64,000 nt of DNA from Linum tenue (GCA_946122785.1 CAMGYJ010000002.1:21922492-21986491), one strand, 5' to 3'; shown: positions 46,886 to 58,900, counted from the stretch's first letter. The notes: generated from the sequence alone by a model not told the origin. Program-made: numbers and translations.

Positions 46886-49800
46886 ATGAATCGGGAGGGG
46901 AATGGCGAGGCTGCTGCTCTTCCGGAGCCGAAGCTAGATGCCGGCGGAGAAGCTGATTCGGTTGCGGAGAAGATGCAGCCGACTGCGACTGCGACTGAGG
47001 TGGAGAATGAGGATGTTGGTAGGGATACGAAGAGGCTGAAGAAGAATTCGGCAGGGGAGATGCGGCAGGTGGCTGAGATGCTGCTGGTGTTGTCAGCCAT
47101 GGGGCAGATGAGAGGAGGGAGGGATCCTACTGAGGCCGAGGAGAAGCTGATGGTTGAAGCGAAGGATAAATTGGCGGAGATCTGTCAGCGTTTTGCGCCT
47201 AAGGAGTTGGTGGCTGGAGATGCAGTTGGGAAGGTTATCGAGGATTTGGGGCTCAATTGGAAGCTCAATGACCAGCGGTTAGGATTTCGTGGATCCAGGA
47301 TGTCGATTAAGGAGAAGGTTGCCCACGCAAAGCGAAAGGTAAGACAGATTGAATGTTCTTGCATTCATGCGAATGCCTTTTCTTTGAAATTGGCAGGTGT
47401 TTGTCTGTGATATGTTCTTATTCGGATGTTCCGATTTTTCTTTTGCTAAGGTGTGTTAGAATGTAGACTGAGTGAGCATTGAGTTCGATTGTGAAGTATG
47501 TACATAAGTGGAAATCGAGGTCTGTTGGTGTAGACTAAGTTTGATTGAACGAAGCTTCAGTTTCCTGGAGAAATAAGAAATTGGGACGAGTTTCAACTTT
47601 TCTTTATCATTAGTAATGAAGGAATCAGGAGAGTGGTATTTCAGATGGATATAGGATGGTCATCCTCAGTGAACAGTGGTTTACATTTAGGTGTAGATTT
47701 TTGGGTTGGGTGTGAGCTTAGTTGGATATTTGCTTGTCCCTTCTGCATTCCGTAGCAGCTCTGTTGATAAGGAGAAGGCTCTTTTATTCCCCTTTCCAGG
47801 TTCAAGGTGGTTGTTCTAAGAGTATATGGGACGCCAATATTGTCGTACTGCTGCTTAAACAATTTACTACCTGTCTTATTGAAATGGATGCTACTTTTGT
47901 CTTACTGAAATATGAAAGCTTAATGGTGCCACTTCTTGACGCCTCTCCAGATGGAAGAGCCCAAGAAGGTCACTCCACATGCATCTCAGACATCACATCC
48001 TAGCTTTGCGGTTATAGCTGAAGGTCGTGTTCCGACGCACACTATTCGGCCTCTTCCGTTAGAGAAACCAACTCATGCGCCTTTACTCTCTGGGACTGCG
48101 CCAGTTCATCATCCTCCTTTCACTCATGTTTCTGCAACAGCAGCTTATCTGCAGGCTTCCAATGCGGAGGCAAAAGGAGCTGCAGCATCTGGGCGGTTAC
48201 CTATTACTCATTTGGGGAGCTCATCTGTAGTAGCAGCACCCAGAGGGCAGTTCATTAAGGTTGAAGGAGGACCAAATGCGAACACGTACACGCTAAATCG
48301 TAATTCTCCAACCCTTTTGGTGGCTGTTTGCAATGGAAATTCTCCAGCAATGTGTTAGCATTTTGAGACTTGGAGGTGTTTGGAACTGAATCACTATTTT
48401 CAAATTCCTTTTTTTGCAGCAAATGCTCCTTTACACCATCCTGCGGGGAATGCTCCAATTTGGTCTGTACAACCCAGTTCCTTCCCCTCTAAGGTGGCGG
48501 CAGGGAGCAAGGTGCCAAATCATACTCTAGTGAAGGCTGATGGGATTGCTGGTTCAGGTGTACCACGGGCAGCTCTTCAAGGTTCTAGTCAAGCATTCAG
48601 ACCGCCATTTACTCAAACAGCAGCAACAAGTATGCCTAGCGTGCATCAGCCTATGCAAACTGTGAAGGCTGTTTACAGTAATCACAGTGAGATTGCCAAA
48701 GTTGTTCAGAAGTTGCTTCAACCGAAGCTTCCTGAACATCCCACTTGGACTCCACCTTCAAGGGAGTACATGAACAAGGCTTTGACTTGCCAAAGCTGCA
48801 ACCTCACTATCAATGAGGTTGACAATGTTATTATTTGTGATGCTTGTGAGAAAGGATTTCACCTAAAATGTCTGGAATCTGTACTCCAGAAAGCTGTTCC
48901 TAGAGCTGAGTGGCACTGCATGAAATGCACTTCATTAAGCAATGGTAAACCGTTTCCCCCTAAATATGGCCGTGTCATGCGAAGCATAACCCCTCCAAAG
49001 GGGCCTGCAAGTGCTACTCAGGTTGGAGCTCAGTCCTTGTCAGATAAGAAACTAGTGAATATGGGTCAAAGGGGTGTTCAAGATAAAATGAGCTCTGTGT
49101 TAGAAAGTGTTACAGAATCTGGCTCTGCTGGGTGCGTCAACCTTGTCTCTGGTACTAAGATTGACAGCGAAAGGGGACTGCCACGAAATAGCATCACTTC
49201 AAAAGGAAAAGATATGGGCTTGATGCCATCTGCTGGAACTCTCCAAAATGAAGCTGACCCAAGAAAACCTCCGGGGCATGATTTAGCTTCAGTTGCCTTG
49301 GCAGGTGAAACGTGCAGTCAACAAATTCAATCACCTGGATCACCAATACATGATAAGAGATCCACTTCTGAACTAAAGCTGGATCCTCCTGCTTTGCTTT
49401 CCAGCCACATTCATGATACTTATGAAGCCAAATCCCAGCACAATGTGCAAGATGTAGCTGAAACAGGAGCTGTAAACACTGCTAAAGATCTTTTAGTTAC
49501 TTGCCAAGTGGGCACTAATGCTGAAGAAACAAAGATTACATATGCTTCAGGATATGATGTCAAACAAATTGAGGAAGGTGATTCTCAGACACCTTCTCAT
49601 TCACTAAATGATGACAAACAAAGTGAGGTTGATGTTGCTCGCTTACCTGGTTCAAAACACGATGTCAAGCAAAGTGGGCAAGCTGTTGATCTTGCACCTT
49701 CTGCTTCAGAACAAAAGGTCAAGCAAGATGAGCAACCTGTGCCTTTTGCTTCAGAACAAAATGTGAAGCAAAGTGAGCTAGATGTTGGCCATGCACCTTC

Positions 49801-52467
49801 TGCTTCAGAACACAACAATGAGCAAAATCAGCCAGATGTGGAATATGCACCTTCTCTTTCAGAACAAAATGCTGCGCTAGGTGTGGGTCATGTGCCTTCT
49901 GCTTTGGAACACAACGTCAAGCAAAGGGAGCAAGGTGTTGCTCGTGCAGAACACAATTCTAAGCAAAGTGGGCATGGTGTTGCTCATGGTCCTTCTGCTT
50001 CAGAACACAACATTCAGCAAACTGAGCAAGGTGTTTCCCCTGTGCCTGCTTCAGAACACAATGCCGAGCGAAGTCAGCAAGGAGTTGATCAAGCACCTTC
50101 TTCAGAAGAAGAAAATGGCAAGCAAATTGAGCTAGGCGGTGTTCTTGCTCCTTCAAAACACAATTTTCAGCAAAGTGAGCAAGGTGTTTCCACTTCAGAA
50201 CAAAATGTTGAGCAAACTGTGCAAGTTGTTGCTCATGCATCTTCCGTGGAACAGAATGTTGAGCAAGGTGTTGCTCATGTCCCTTCCGCAGAACAGAATG
50301 TTGAGCAAGGTGTTGCTCATGCCCCTTCTGCAGAACATAATGTTGAGCAAACTGAGCAAGTTGTTGCTCATGCCCATTCGGGTTCAGAACACAATGTTGA
50401 CCAAAGTGAGCAAGGTGTTGCTCATGTACCTTCTGCTTCTCAACACAATTTTGAGCTGCAAAGTGAGCCAGCTGTTGCCCATGCACATCCCGGTAATAGC
50501 ACTAATGGTTCCAGTATGACCGTGCAATTGTCTGCTGAGGTGCTTCAAACTGTGGAGTGGGTTGGTTCTGCCCTTAATGTTTTTGATGACAAAGCATTCT
50601 ACGAGTCTTGTTGCATTGGAGGAGTGGTGTACAAAGTGCTGGATCATGCCCTTTTCCATTCTAGTCATGGTAGATTGATGCCTTCTAAGCTTCAGGTAAG
50701 TTAGCCGTCTGAATCTGTGAAAGGAAGTATATGGTACCTTCTATATGTTAATCATGATTTATGTGGGGCTTATTTTATTTTTATATGTAAATGGAGATAA
50801 TGTGAAGCCATAGAGGTGAAATGTTTTGTTTCTTGACTCAGATCTCACGCTGCTGCTAGGTTCACTATCTCTGGAATGTATTTCATTAACTGTTTGTTGT
50901 ATTTTTTTTTATTCCCTTGCTATGCTGCTAACACGAAGCATTTAACCTGAGATTTCAGTCAATGTGGGAGGATATGAAGACTGGGTCGAAGTGGATTAGA
51001 GTCAGTACGTGCTATTCGCGGGAGGACTTACCTGAGGGTGTAGGCCAGCCATTTTCTCCCGAAAGTAATGAGGTAAACTGTTTGACATACTTAACTAATT
51101 ATGTGACAGCTGTTGAGAACTTCAATTTTGCATACTGGTCCATTGGTTAATGGAGCTAATTAGCGGTTAGCTGCACTCAATAGATAACTTGCCGATTTGT
51201 GATTTTCAAGATTCAGTTAGGGTGTTCCCTTAGCTTGGCTGGAAACTGTTTCTGTACAGCAAGCCCTGACCCTTGTGTTACTATTATGATGTGCTCTCTC
51301 TGCCAGGTTTATGATTCCAACCATGAGATTAGTGTGATGGCTGGGTTGATTCAAGGCTCATGTAAAGTTCTGCCTCCTGTGGCCTATAAAGAAGAGAGTG
51401 AAAGAAGGAGCCAATTGGCAGCAGAGATAAATAACAAATCAGAACCAGTTTTCCTATGCAAGTACGTGTATTTGTTTACTTTAGTTCTGTATTCATGTTT
51501 CTAACTGCTTAAAAGCTGGTTGATATGTTATGCATGGTTATGACTTGCTGAAATGCCGATGTGTGATCTTTGATGGTTTACTTAACATCATCATACTTCC
51601 GACATTACTTAAGTTGAATGTTAGCTTTTGCAGTTACTGGAACTTTCTGTTTCTTCTCATGTACTTCTAATCTGACCAGTTACCTTACTGATGGACGGAT
51701 GATCCTTGAAACGATTCAAATGCGTGTATCAGCTCCACTTTGTTAAAGAAAATATCCACTCATCTTATATTGCTATATAGAAGTTTAGGAGCAGGGTGCT
51801 GAGTTGCATGTATAAAACTCACATTTCTAACTCTGCACTGTAAAACCAAAAAGGAATCTTACATGAATTGTGGAATTTTACAGTAGATAATATATAGTGC
51901 AGTAATTAAATGATTTTTAAACAGCTTATTCACTTTAGAGTTAAGCTATTGGAATGTATCCGGCTGCCACAGGAACTGAAAGTTCTCCTTGGCTTTTGTG
52001 ATCTGTTTCTGTTATATACATTGCTCAATATTGGTTGGCCATTGGAAGAGTGAATCTTAACCTGGATAATAGAGATCTTCTTCTTCTAGATTCCTACTCA
52101 ATACCGTTTTCTGGACCTGTATGCAAGCTCAAATATTTTGTGACCAAAACAGGAAGTAAAAAAACTGAAGTATCATGTTTTTTGTTGAGCCTAATCAAGA
52201 ATATATAACTTGACTAGTACTTGCAGGGGCCTGTGGTTCCGGTCGCAGTATGAATCAGGATATGGATCTAAATTGATTATTTTTGTGGGTGATATAGGTC
52301 TGGGTGACCCGCCAAAGTCATCTACTGTTATGTGCCTATGAACACCATCTTATTGCATCGTTAGAGTTGAGCATCCAGCTACTTCTTGCATAATCTTATG
52401 TGAAATATCTGGTTGCAGGTGGTTTTTTGATAAACTCAGAGGAAGCTTTCAACCTGTTTTCAGTTGA
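46886..52467 (+). CDS. PHD-finger protein with tandem SEQN repeats and BAH-like C-terminus, 1131 aa, 6 exons
   Basis: A probable nuclear chromatin reader. Exons: 46886-47338, 47951-48299, 48420-50695, 50959-51072, 51307-51461, 52419-52467. All introns are GT-AG and the frame stays open to TGA at 52465. Residues about 75-150 form a conserved plant N-terminal domain (KLAEICQRFAPKELV, MSIKEKVAHAKR). A C4HC3 PHD finger lies at about 391-440 (CQSCNL, CDACEKGFHLKC, WHCMKC), expected to bind histone H3 tails. Residues about 650-960 are degenerate repeats of the type SEQNVKQSEQGVAHAPSA. The last 150 residues (VVYKVLDHALFHS, MWEDMKTGSKWIRV, MAGLIQGSCKVLPP) look BAH-like. The exact orthologue is not named with certainty. 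Confidence 0.85.
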
Positions 52468-53163
52468 GCGGTCTTTGTATGCTTTTGAAGTGTTCTTCCA
52501 GCAGTCTCAGGTTTGTATGATTATAATACCCTATCTAATAACTGTGCTGATTTGTTCAATGGGCTATCATTCCGATAGCTTGCTTTCAAGCAGTAGTAGG
52601 TTACTGGATAGTTTTAGGTAGATATGTTCCTGAAAATGGTTCTACTTCTATCGTATCGCTCCGGCTAATTGTTTTTTCCTGGGTTTCATGCTTTGCTTGC
52701 AGACAGCCTACATCAATTAGGGCCATTGACTTGAGAGACATAGTTGGCAGTGGTCGTCTCTTGTACATATTGCAATGTAGTTTTTTCCTTGCCCCGGTTA
52801 GTCGAATTCTTTTCTGCGAATCAGCAGCAACTTCCAAGTAAATCTTATAATTATCATAGGAGGGGTAGTGACATAAAATGTACATTCTAATTAAAGTTGT
52901 GTTTGCTTCTGCTTTTCCCCATTGATACTAGATGGTTTTAAACTAGCTCGTGGTGCGTTTCATTGAGGGATGAACACTCCTAGAGTCTTTACGATGTTGC
53001 AAGAGTAGTGTTGATGAATCTAGGTCCCTCGGTGTAACCCTGTAGTTTACGTTGTTGATTGAGTTGGGTGTTCAGCGGTCCAAAAACTGTTGCCTCCTCC
53101 ATGATTATGAATCACTAATATACCCATTAATCCAATTGCGGAAGCTCGTGCTTATGCGAAGAG
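52468..53163 (+). other. PHD gene 3' UTR and downstream spacer
   Basis: There is no further conserved exon after the stop codon. The sequence is probably the 3' UTR followed by spacer, cut at 53164 by the gag-only element insertion. No poly(A) site could be fixed. Confidence 0.4.
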
Positions 53164-53168
53164 CAAAT

Positions 53169-55198
53169 TGATAGAGACTTCTACGATAAACTACAGAAAA
53201 AACTAATAACTTTAGGATTTATTCTTCGCATAATCCGCCGAATGACATAACAAGGGTTTATATAGATATCTAACCCTAATCGACTAATGGCAATAACGTA
53301 AATAACAATAATTAGATAAATATGGTAATAGCGTATATGCATATACGCAACAATCTCCTCCCCTTCAGCATAACCTTGTCCCCAAGGTTAATCTCATCCG
53401 TCATCCGGGAAATCGCCAACCATCAAAAATAGCTCCTGACCAGCGCAACGATGTCCAATCGTGAATCGCTCGTCGCAGTTGAAGCATAGTCCATCTCTAC
53501 GACGTCGTGCGATCTCTGCTGGAGTACGCTTTATGGTTCCGAACGGAACCTGGGGTGGTGCCCGCGCTGGTGCAGCCACATTCCCTGCCGCTGGTGCCTC
53601 CAACCCAAGCCGCATATCCTCCAACTCCTCCTCCCTTCCCTTTGCTAATCGAAATGCCTCTCGCAGCGATTGAGGTTGAAACTGACGAACTCCACTAGCG
53701 ATTGCTGGTTTTAAGCCTGCCAAATAAGCATTAATTAGAGTACTAACAGGCCAGCCCCTGCAACGATATGCCAGCTTCTCGAACTCAAGCCTATGCTCAT
53801 CAACTGATCCTGTCTGCCTAAGCTGCATAAGGTTCTCTTCGCTCGTGCCCCTGCCAGTCGGTTCGAATCTAGACCACAACTCTTCCTTGAAACGCTCCCA
53901 CGTTACCGCTTCCCCGGAAGCAGCCATTGTATACTCCAACCACTGCCACCACTGCCCGGCGTCACCTTCTAAGTAGAATGAAGCCCATGGAACTTTTTGA
54001 TCCTCAGATATCCCTTGATACTTAAAGAATCTTTCAGCTCGAGAGATCCAAACTGTTGCATTCTCCTGACCGTTGAATTTAGAAAATTCCAATTGCGGAG
54101 GCCTGACCTTGAAAACTTCTTGAAACCCAACCAAAGGTCTACCCCCACCTGGTATAACCTGCTGTCCAAACTGAAGTGGTTCTGTCAGAGTTTGGTCCAA
54201 CCGATTTGCTGACCAGACTGGACCAACACCTTTCAAACTAGGCCAGCCTGGCCCAGCTTCTATTGCAGCAGGCCCCCACGGCAAATAATTGCCACCCGCC
54301 ACATAATTTGGCCCCAAGGGATGACCATTATTTCCCCATGCATTATTGGGCCCAAACCCTTCTTCACGAACTCCTCCCACCAATTGAGTTTCTCCTGCAA
54401 TTGTGTCGCCGCCGACCAAATTGATGCCGCCCCCAGCTGGTATCCCTCCATTGCCGTTGTTTCCAGCACAAACTCTTGAAGTCGACGATTGCCCCATGCT
54501 ACCGAAGCTAAGTCCCTCTACCGGTATTGGGCGGTTGTGATTTCCGATAGACCCGCTGGCGGCTCCATTGCTCTGCTTCCCGGGTGTTGTCGTCCCCATT
54601 GGTAAGGTAACGACACTTGATTTTGCCTTCTCCTTCTGTCCTGCGGGCGTTGCATTGACGACCTGTGAGTGGCCGCCAACCACATCTTTCCCTATCCTTT
54701 GAGTGCTCATGATCTCTGTCACCGTTTCCATAGGTTGGGTCATGCGTTGAAGCATCGCCTTGATCTCTCCGACCTCGTTCGTCAGCTGGTTCACCGAGGC
54801 TTGCCCGGCAGCGAGCTTCGTCAATTCATCGCTTAAGAAGACCAATCGGCCATCAAGGCTCTCAAGCTTGGAGGCGTTTGCCGCCTGTTGTTCCTCTAGC
54901 CGCAGCAGTCTCCGACTGTCTTCATTTGAATCTTGCTTCTCACCGGCGTTCTTGGTTGTTCTAGTATCGACCATCGTAATCGAATCGCGGATCGATCGGG
55001 CTCTGATACCAATTGATAGAGACTTCTACGATAAACTACAGAAAAAAACTAATAACTTTAGGGTTTATTCTTCGCATAATCCGCCGAATGACATAACAAG
55101 GGTTTATATAGATATCTAACCCTAATCGACTAATGGCAATAACGTAAATAACAATAATTAGATAAATATGGTAATAGCGTTTATGCATATACGCAACA
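53169..55198 (-). mobile_element. gag-only LTR retrotransposon (TR-GAG type), very young
   Basis: LTRs of 184 bp (53169-53352) and 185 bp (55014-55198) with TGTTGCG...CTATCA ends on the minus strand differ by two substitutions and one A. A perfect target duplication, CAAAT, flanks the element (53164-53168, 55199-55203). Two bases after the 5' LTR lies TGGTATCAGAGC, the Met-tRNA primer site. A polypurine tract GAAGGGGAGGAGAT abuts the 3' LTR. The only gene is an intact gag; no protease, RT or integrase is present. It matches the published TR-GAG class of non-autonomous plant elements that supply Gag but need pol from a partner. Confidence 0.9.
53394..54974 (-). CDS. Ty3-type Gag polyprotein of the gag-only element, 526 aa
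   Basis: This capsid/nucleocapsid protein packages element RNA. The N-terminal third has a coiled-coil (RRLLRLEEQQAANASKLESL, LTNEVGEIKAMLQRM) and a Gly/Asn-rich linker (residues about 100-260). The retrotransposon gag domain follows (FSKFNGQENATVWISRAERF, WASFYLEGDAGQWWQWLEY, WERFKEELWSRF, LAYRCRGWPVSTLINAYLAG). A C-terminal zinc-knuckle-like CFNCDERFTIGHRC ends a few residues before the stop, where a protease would begin in a complete Ty3 element. The frame is fully open. The ATG at 54974 is 40 bases from the LTR and fits the start of known Gags (MVDTRTTKN). Nearest relatives are Ty3 elements of chromovirus type, by inference. Confidence 0.85.
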   Translation of the reverse strand: MVDTRTTKNAGEKQDSNEDSRRLLRLEEQQAANASKLESLDGRLVFLSDELTKLAAGQASVNQLTNEVGEIKAMLQRMTQPMETVTEIMSTQRIGKDVVGGHSQVVNATPAGQKEKAKSSVVTLPMGTTTPGKQSNGAASGSIGNHNRPIPVEGLSFGSMGQSSTSRVCAGNNGNGGIPAGGGINLVGGDTIAGETQLVGGVREEGFGPNNAWGNNGHPLGPNYVAGGNYLPWGPAAIEAGPGWPSLKGVGPVWSANRLDQTLTEPLQFGQQVIPGGGRPLVGFQEVFKVRPPQLEFSKFNGQENATVWISRAERFFKYQGISEDQKVPWASFYLEGDAGQWWQWLEYTMAASGEAVTWERFKEELWSRFEPTGRGTSEENLMQLRQTGSVDEHRLEFEKLAYRCRGWPVSTLINAYLAGLKPAIASGVRQFQPQSLREAFRLAKGREEELEDMRLGLEAPAAGNVAAPARAPPQVPFGTIKRTPAEIARRRRDGLCFNCDERFTIGHRCAGQELFLMVGDFPDDG

Positions 55199-55203
55199 CA
55201 AAT

Positions 55204-56711
55204 GTATGATTCTAAGTTCTAACCGAATCGAGAGTTGAGAACAAATGGTTGCCGTGTTGTCAAGGCTTTTCGTTGTTGTTGTTGTTGTTGCTGCAATGCA
55301 TGATCAAAGGTTGTGACTACTAGGGGATAGGGTCTCCCTCTCCCCCCATAGCATTAATTGAAGATCATGTTACTTGTTGATCTGGTCACCCTCAAGGAAA
55401 GAGATTTAACACGCATCACAACCCTAAATTTCATGCAACTCTGCAATTCCCAACACCAATAATGAAGTGGCTACATATCCTACATACAAATTCTTAGCCA
55501 TCTAGGGTTCCTTTTTTAATACAGAACTCATGTTGCTTCCAGTCGTTCTCTCTTGCTAGTCTACAGGGGTTGAGGGTTTATTGCTTAGGGGAGAAGTTAT
55601 CCAGCTTTTGTCCGTCTTGTGTTGGTATGTTGCCTGATAATTCCAGAGCAGAACCATTACTGGCTATTTTACTGTGAGGTTGTTCCTCGTGGATGCGACA
55701 AAAGGCCCAAGGGTTTGGATAAAGCTGGTCTAAACATGAAAGAACATTAATTTTGAGGAGTTCCATACTGTGATAGTGTTTTATTGTATTTGAAGAGATA
55801 TTTTTATGGAAATGGAAGAAGTGTTCGAGTGGCTGAAACAATAATGGTAAATCCTATATGAGGAACACGTAGTCACATGAGGACCAGACATTTAATGTTT
55901 AGGGATTCAAAGGTAAATTTCGGTTGCTTGCGGCAAAATCAATCGCTAGCTAGGTTGGGTACTTGGGGTTGGCATATATGAACCTTCTTTAGGTGGTGAG
56001 AGTAAAGGAGTCCATTGTAATTTTAGAATGTGGTTTTTGGTTTCACATGGTAACATAGTGACATGTTAGGATGTATTAGATGCTTTAAAGTACTAGTATT
56101 TGAAATACTAATTGAACTTGTAATGTAATATTAATGATTGAACTTGTAACGTAATATTAATGTACAAGATCAGTTATAAAGGAATTTGTATCTTTATGTT
56201 ATGATACTATTTCGGTTTGTATCATAACAGAAAGGTACATATTTATTTTGTACCATAAAGGTATAGGTACAAATTGAATTTGTATCATACCATTAAAAGT
56301 ACAAGTTCAGTTTTTTTGAATTTGTACAAATTGAATTTGTATCATACCATTAAAAGTACAAATTCAGTTTGTACCATATAAAGTTCTTTTTTTAAACCAA
56401 AGCATCGATACTATAAAGCATTGTAATTTTTTTTAGTTGACATGACAATAGTTATAATACATTCTCTGCCCTCTCTTATAAGATTGAGGGCAAAAAATTT
56501 AACTCATAATATATATTATGCACATTATCGTGAACAATAGTCTTTGCATCAATTTAAGCTCTGAGATTAAGATATTTTTCCAATCCCTCATTAATATTGA
56601 ACGACATGTATTTGTTTTGTTCTCACTTTCAAATTTTTTTAAGAATAATCAGATTGGAGCATCTCCCATTATAATAATACATATTATATAATAGTAACAT
56701 AGTTGTTATAT
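55204..56711. other. intergenic region with short tandem repeats
   Basis: A (GTT)n run lies at about 55270-55290. At 56105-56160 ATTGAACTTGTAA then TGTAATATTAATG is repeated twice. At 56268-56380 a unit of about 60 bp (AATTGAATTTGTATCATACC, ATTAAAAGTACAA) is tandem. No gene is recognised. Confidence 0.5.
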
Positions 56712-57125
56712 GGTTATGTCTTCGGTACACTCACTTTTTTGGGTGCGTTCAATGCACCCGCCTCATAATCGTCATTCTGAGCAGGCGATTCATGTGAAAA
56801 CGATGTCAATCATCACTTGTGGTATGATGAACAAGAACCACATGAATTTGTACAAAAGTCATTCAAGATTCACTTTAATTTGAATGATTCAGGGCTTAGG
56901 AATTTAGGGTTAGGGTTAGGGTTTACAATTTGGGATTTTGGGTTGAGATTCAAAATTGAAGGTTAATAGGTTAGGGTAATGGGTTGATTAGTTGGGATTC
57001 TATGTTATATCATCATATTAGACTAATACAACCCATTAAATTTCAAAATTTAATGTATTATGAACACTTTTAGAGGTGGGTGCACTAAATGCACCCAAAA
57101 AAGTGAGTGCACCGAAGTAGCCACC
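56712..57125. mobile_element. 410-bp long-TIR MITE, copy 3, with 10-bp TSD
   Basis: It starts GGTTATGTCTTCGGTACACT and ends GTGCACCGAAGTAGCCACC. The perfect duplication GTTGTTATAT lies at 56702-56711 and 57126-57135. The 9-10-bp duplication and long terminal repeats suggest a Mutator-like origin. The interior matches copies at 41021 and 41454, including TTTAGGGTTAGGGTTAGGG. Confidence 0.85.
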
Positions 57126-57135
57126 GTTGTTATAT

Positions 57136-57849
57136 ATCATGCTAGTAAAATAATGAGGCAGCAAATTACCTAAACTTCTAATCATGTCTATAGAGGGAGC
57201 ATCTGGTGACTAGGGTTGCTTAGTCACTTGACTAAGTCCCTCACAACCTTTAGATATGGACATATCAATTTGATGGTTAAAAAATGAGAAGGCCTTTTTA
57301 ATTAATGACAGGGGTAGTTTGAGTATTATGGAAAATTACAAAGTATACAAACCGGACTTAAAAACAGTACAAACCGTACAAACATAAGAACATACAAACT
57401 AGAGCGACAAAACATACAAACAGATTTACAAACAATACGAAACATACGAACTATACAAACAATACAAACTAAACCGGCAAACATTACAAAACATACTAAC
57501 AATACAAAATGCTACTACTTACAATACAATACAGTAAACTTGTATTACAAATCAATGAATACAAAGTATACAAATCACAACATAAAGTATACAAGACAAA
57601 CAAACATTACAAATTACAATGTATACAAGTTAGTCATCTAAACATTACAAACATAATAGATAAAAATGACAAACTAGAATGTTACACGATACAAACCGAA
57701 TTGATACAAAATCACAAAACATACTTACAAACATTACAAAATCATCCGACAAACTTAACAAAACACCCGTTGTCGCCGGAAAATCCTCTCGGCCACCGTC
57801 GAAAAATTCGCCAATGGCGAAAATCTCTCTCTCTCTCCTTAAATATCTT
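57136..57849. repeat. ACAAAC-rich low-complexity region
   Basis: From about 57340 to 57750 the plus strand is dominated by TACAAAC, AACATACAAA and similar short words without strict periodicity. Reading frames here arise from this composition. The last 100 bases (CCGTTGTCGCCGGAAAATCC) resemble a gene or leader fragment but cannot be placed. Confidence 0.5.
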
Positions 57850-57965
57850 CTTAAGAGAAAAAAATGTCATTACAAAGACTTGAACTCAAGTCCTTTAGAT
57901 TGATAATGAATATCCATAACCAACTGGACTACAACAATATTTATGTATTTTTTGAATTAAAGAGA
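57850..57965 (-). repeat. tRNA-like repeat, copy 2
   Basis: On the minus strand an A-box-like TAGTCCAGTTGGTTATGG (about 57931-57914) precedes a B-box-like GAGTTCAAGTC (about 57888-57878), the best boxes of the three copies. The flank TACATAAATATTGTTG corresponds to the AAATACAACAAA flank of the other copies. It does not form a full tRNA. Confidence 0.55.
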
Positions 57966-58734
57966 GAAAAAACTAAAATATCTAAAAACCATAGGACTAT
58001 CCACCGCAACAATCTATCATCGAATTAATTAATAATTATAATTATTTACAAAGTGAATCATCATGATATACCTAGCTTTATGAATCAACTAAGTGAGTTC
58101 CTTTAATTACACAATTCTTCACCAATAATAAAATAGTACATTTTGAGTTTATGTATGTATTACAACTTTTCATTTATTAGGTTACATGACTTTGTAGTTT
58201 GTAGGAATACAAGAATTATTTACAGAAGTGCTATACAAAATTTTATTTCAAAACATAAAATTTAACATTTGTGATCTATGGTTTTGAAACGAGACATTTC
58301 AATGCTATAAGTGAATGACCAAAAATTATTGGCTAACAATTTCTCTAATGGTTGACAATTATAAGCATAGAATTGAAATACTAAATATCATTGACAAATG
58401 AGCCAACTATCATTGGCTAAATTTAACAAACAATGGTATGTGTATATACATTGGAAATTCTATGGTACGCTCGATGGATTGAGGGTTATTGCGTCTTCTT
58501 AGTTAAATAACATTATCTAGACCATAGATTAATCAAGTAACTAAACCCTATATCATAATTCTCTAAATCCTAATATAGTGCATATGGTATGTTGTATACA
58601 TCTTGGCAAATCAGAATCATTGATTATGTTCTTAGAATATGTGATATTAGGGTTTAAGTTCTATAGATTTAGGGTATATGATTTAATTATTTGAAACTTA
58701 ATCTCCCTTTTCAAATTTCCTACAATGAGAGGGA
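57966..58734. other. AT-rich intergenic stretch
   Basis: No gene or repeat boundary is recognised. Confidence 0.4.
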
Positions 58735-58900
58735 AATTAGGAAGGACATTTTTGTCTTCACAATTATCTGTATTTTTTATTTATTTACAGAAAAAGATAG
58801 ACATATTGAGATTTGAACTATGGTCACTTCAAACAAAGCAAAGGTTTAAAATCAATCAGACTATGTAGATTTGTTGTATTTTTTTAAATTAAAAATATAC
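58735..58900 (-). repeat. tRNA-like repeat, copy 3
   Basis: On the minus strand it reads AAAAATACAACAAATCTACA, then TAGTCTGATTGATTTTAAACC, then TAGTTCAAATCTC, then AATTGTGAAGACAAAAATGT. The last block is also in copy 1, so the shared unit extends beyond the tRNA-like head. Confidence 0.5.

Noticed and set aside
49959..50486. Open reading frame of 175 codons on the minus strand, rich in HEQHLAHFAQ
   Set aside because: It is the antisense shadow of the SEQN/VAHAPSA repeats in the PHD gene; the periodic DNA keeps several frames open.
57509..57883. 124-codon frame rich in Lys, Tyr and Asn
   Set aside because: A product of the ACAAAC-rich low-complexity sequence, not a protein gene.
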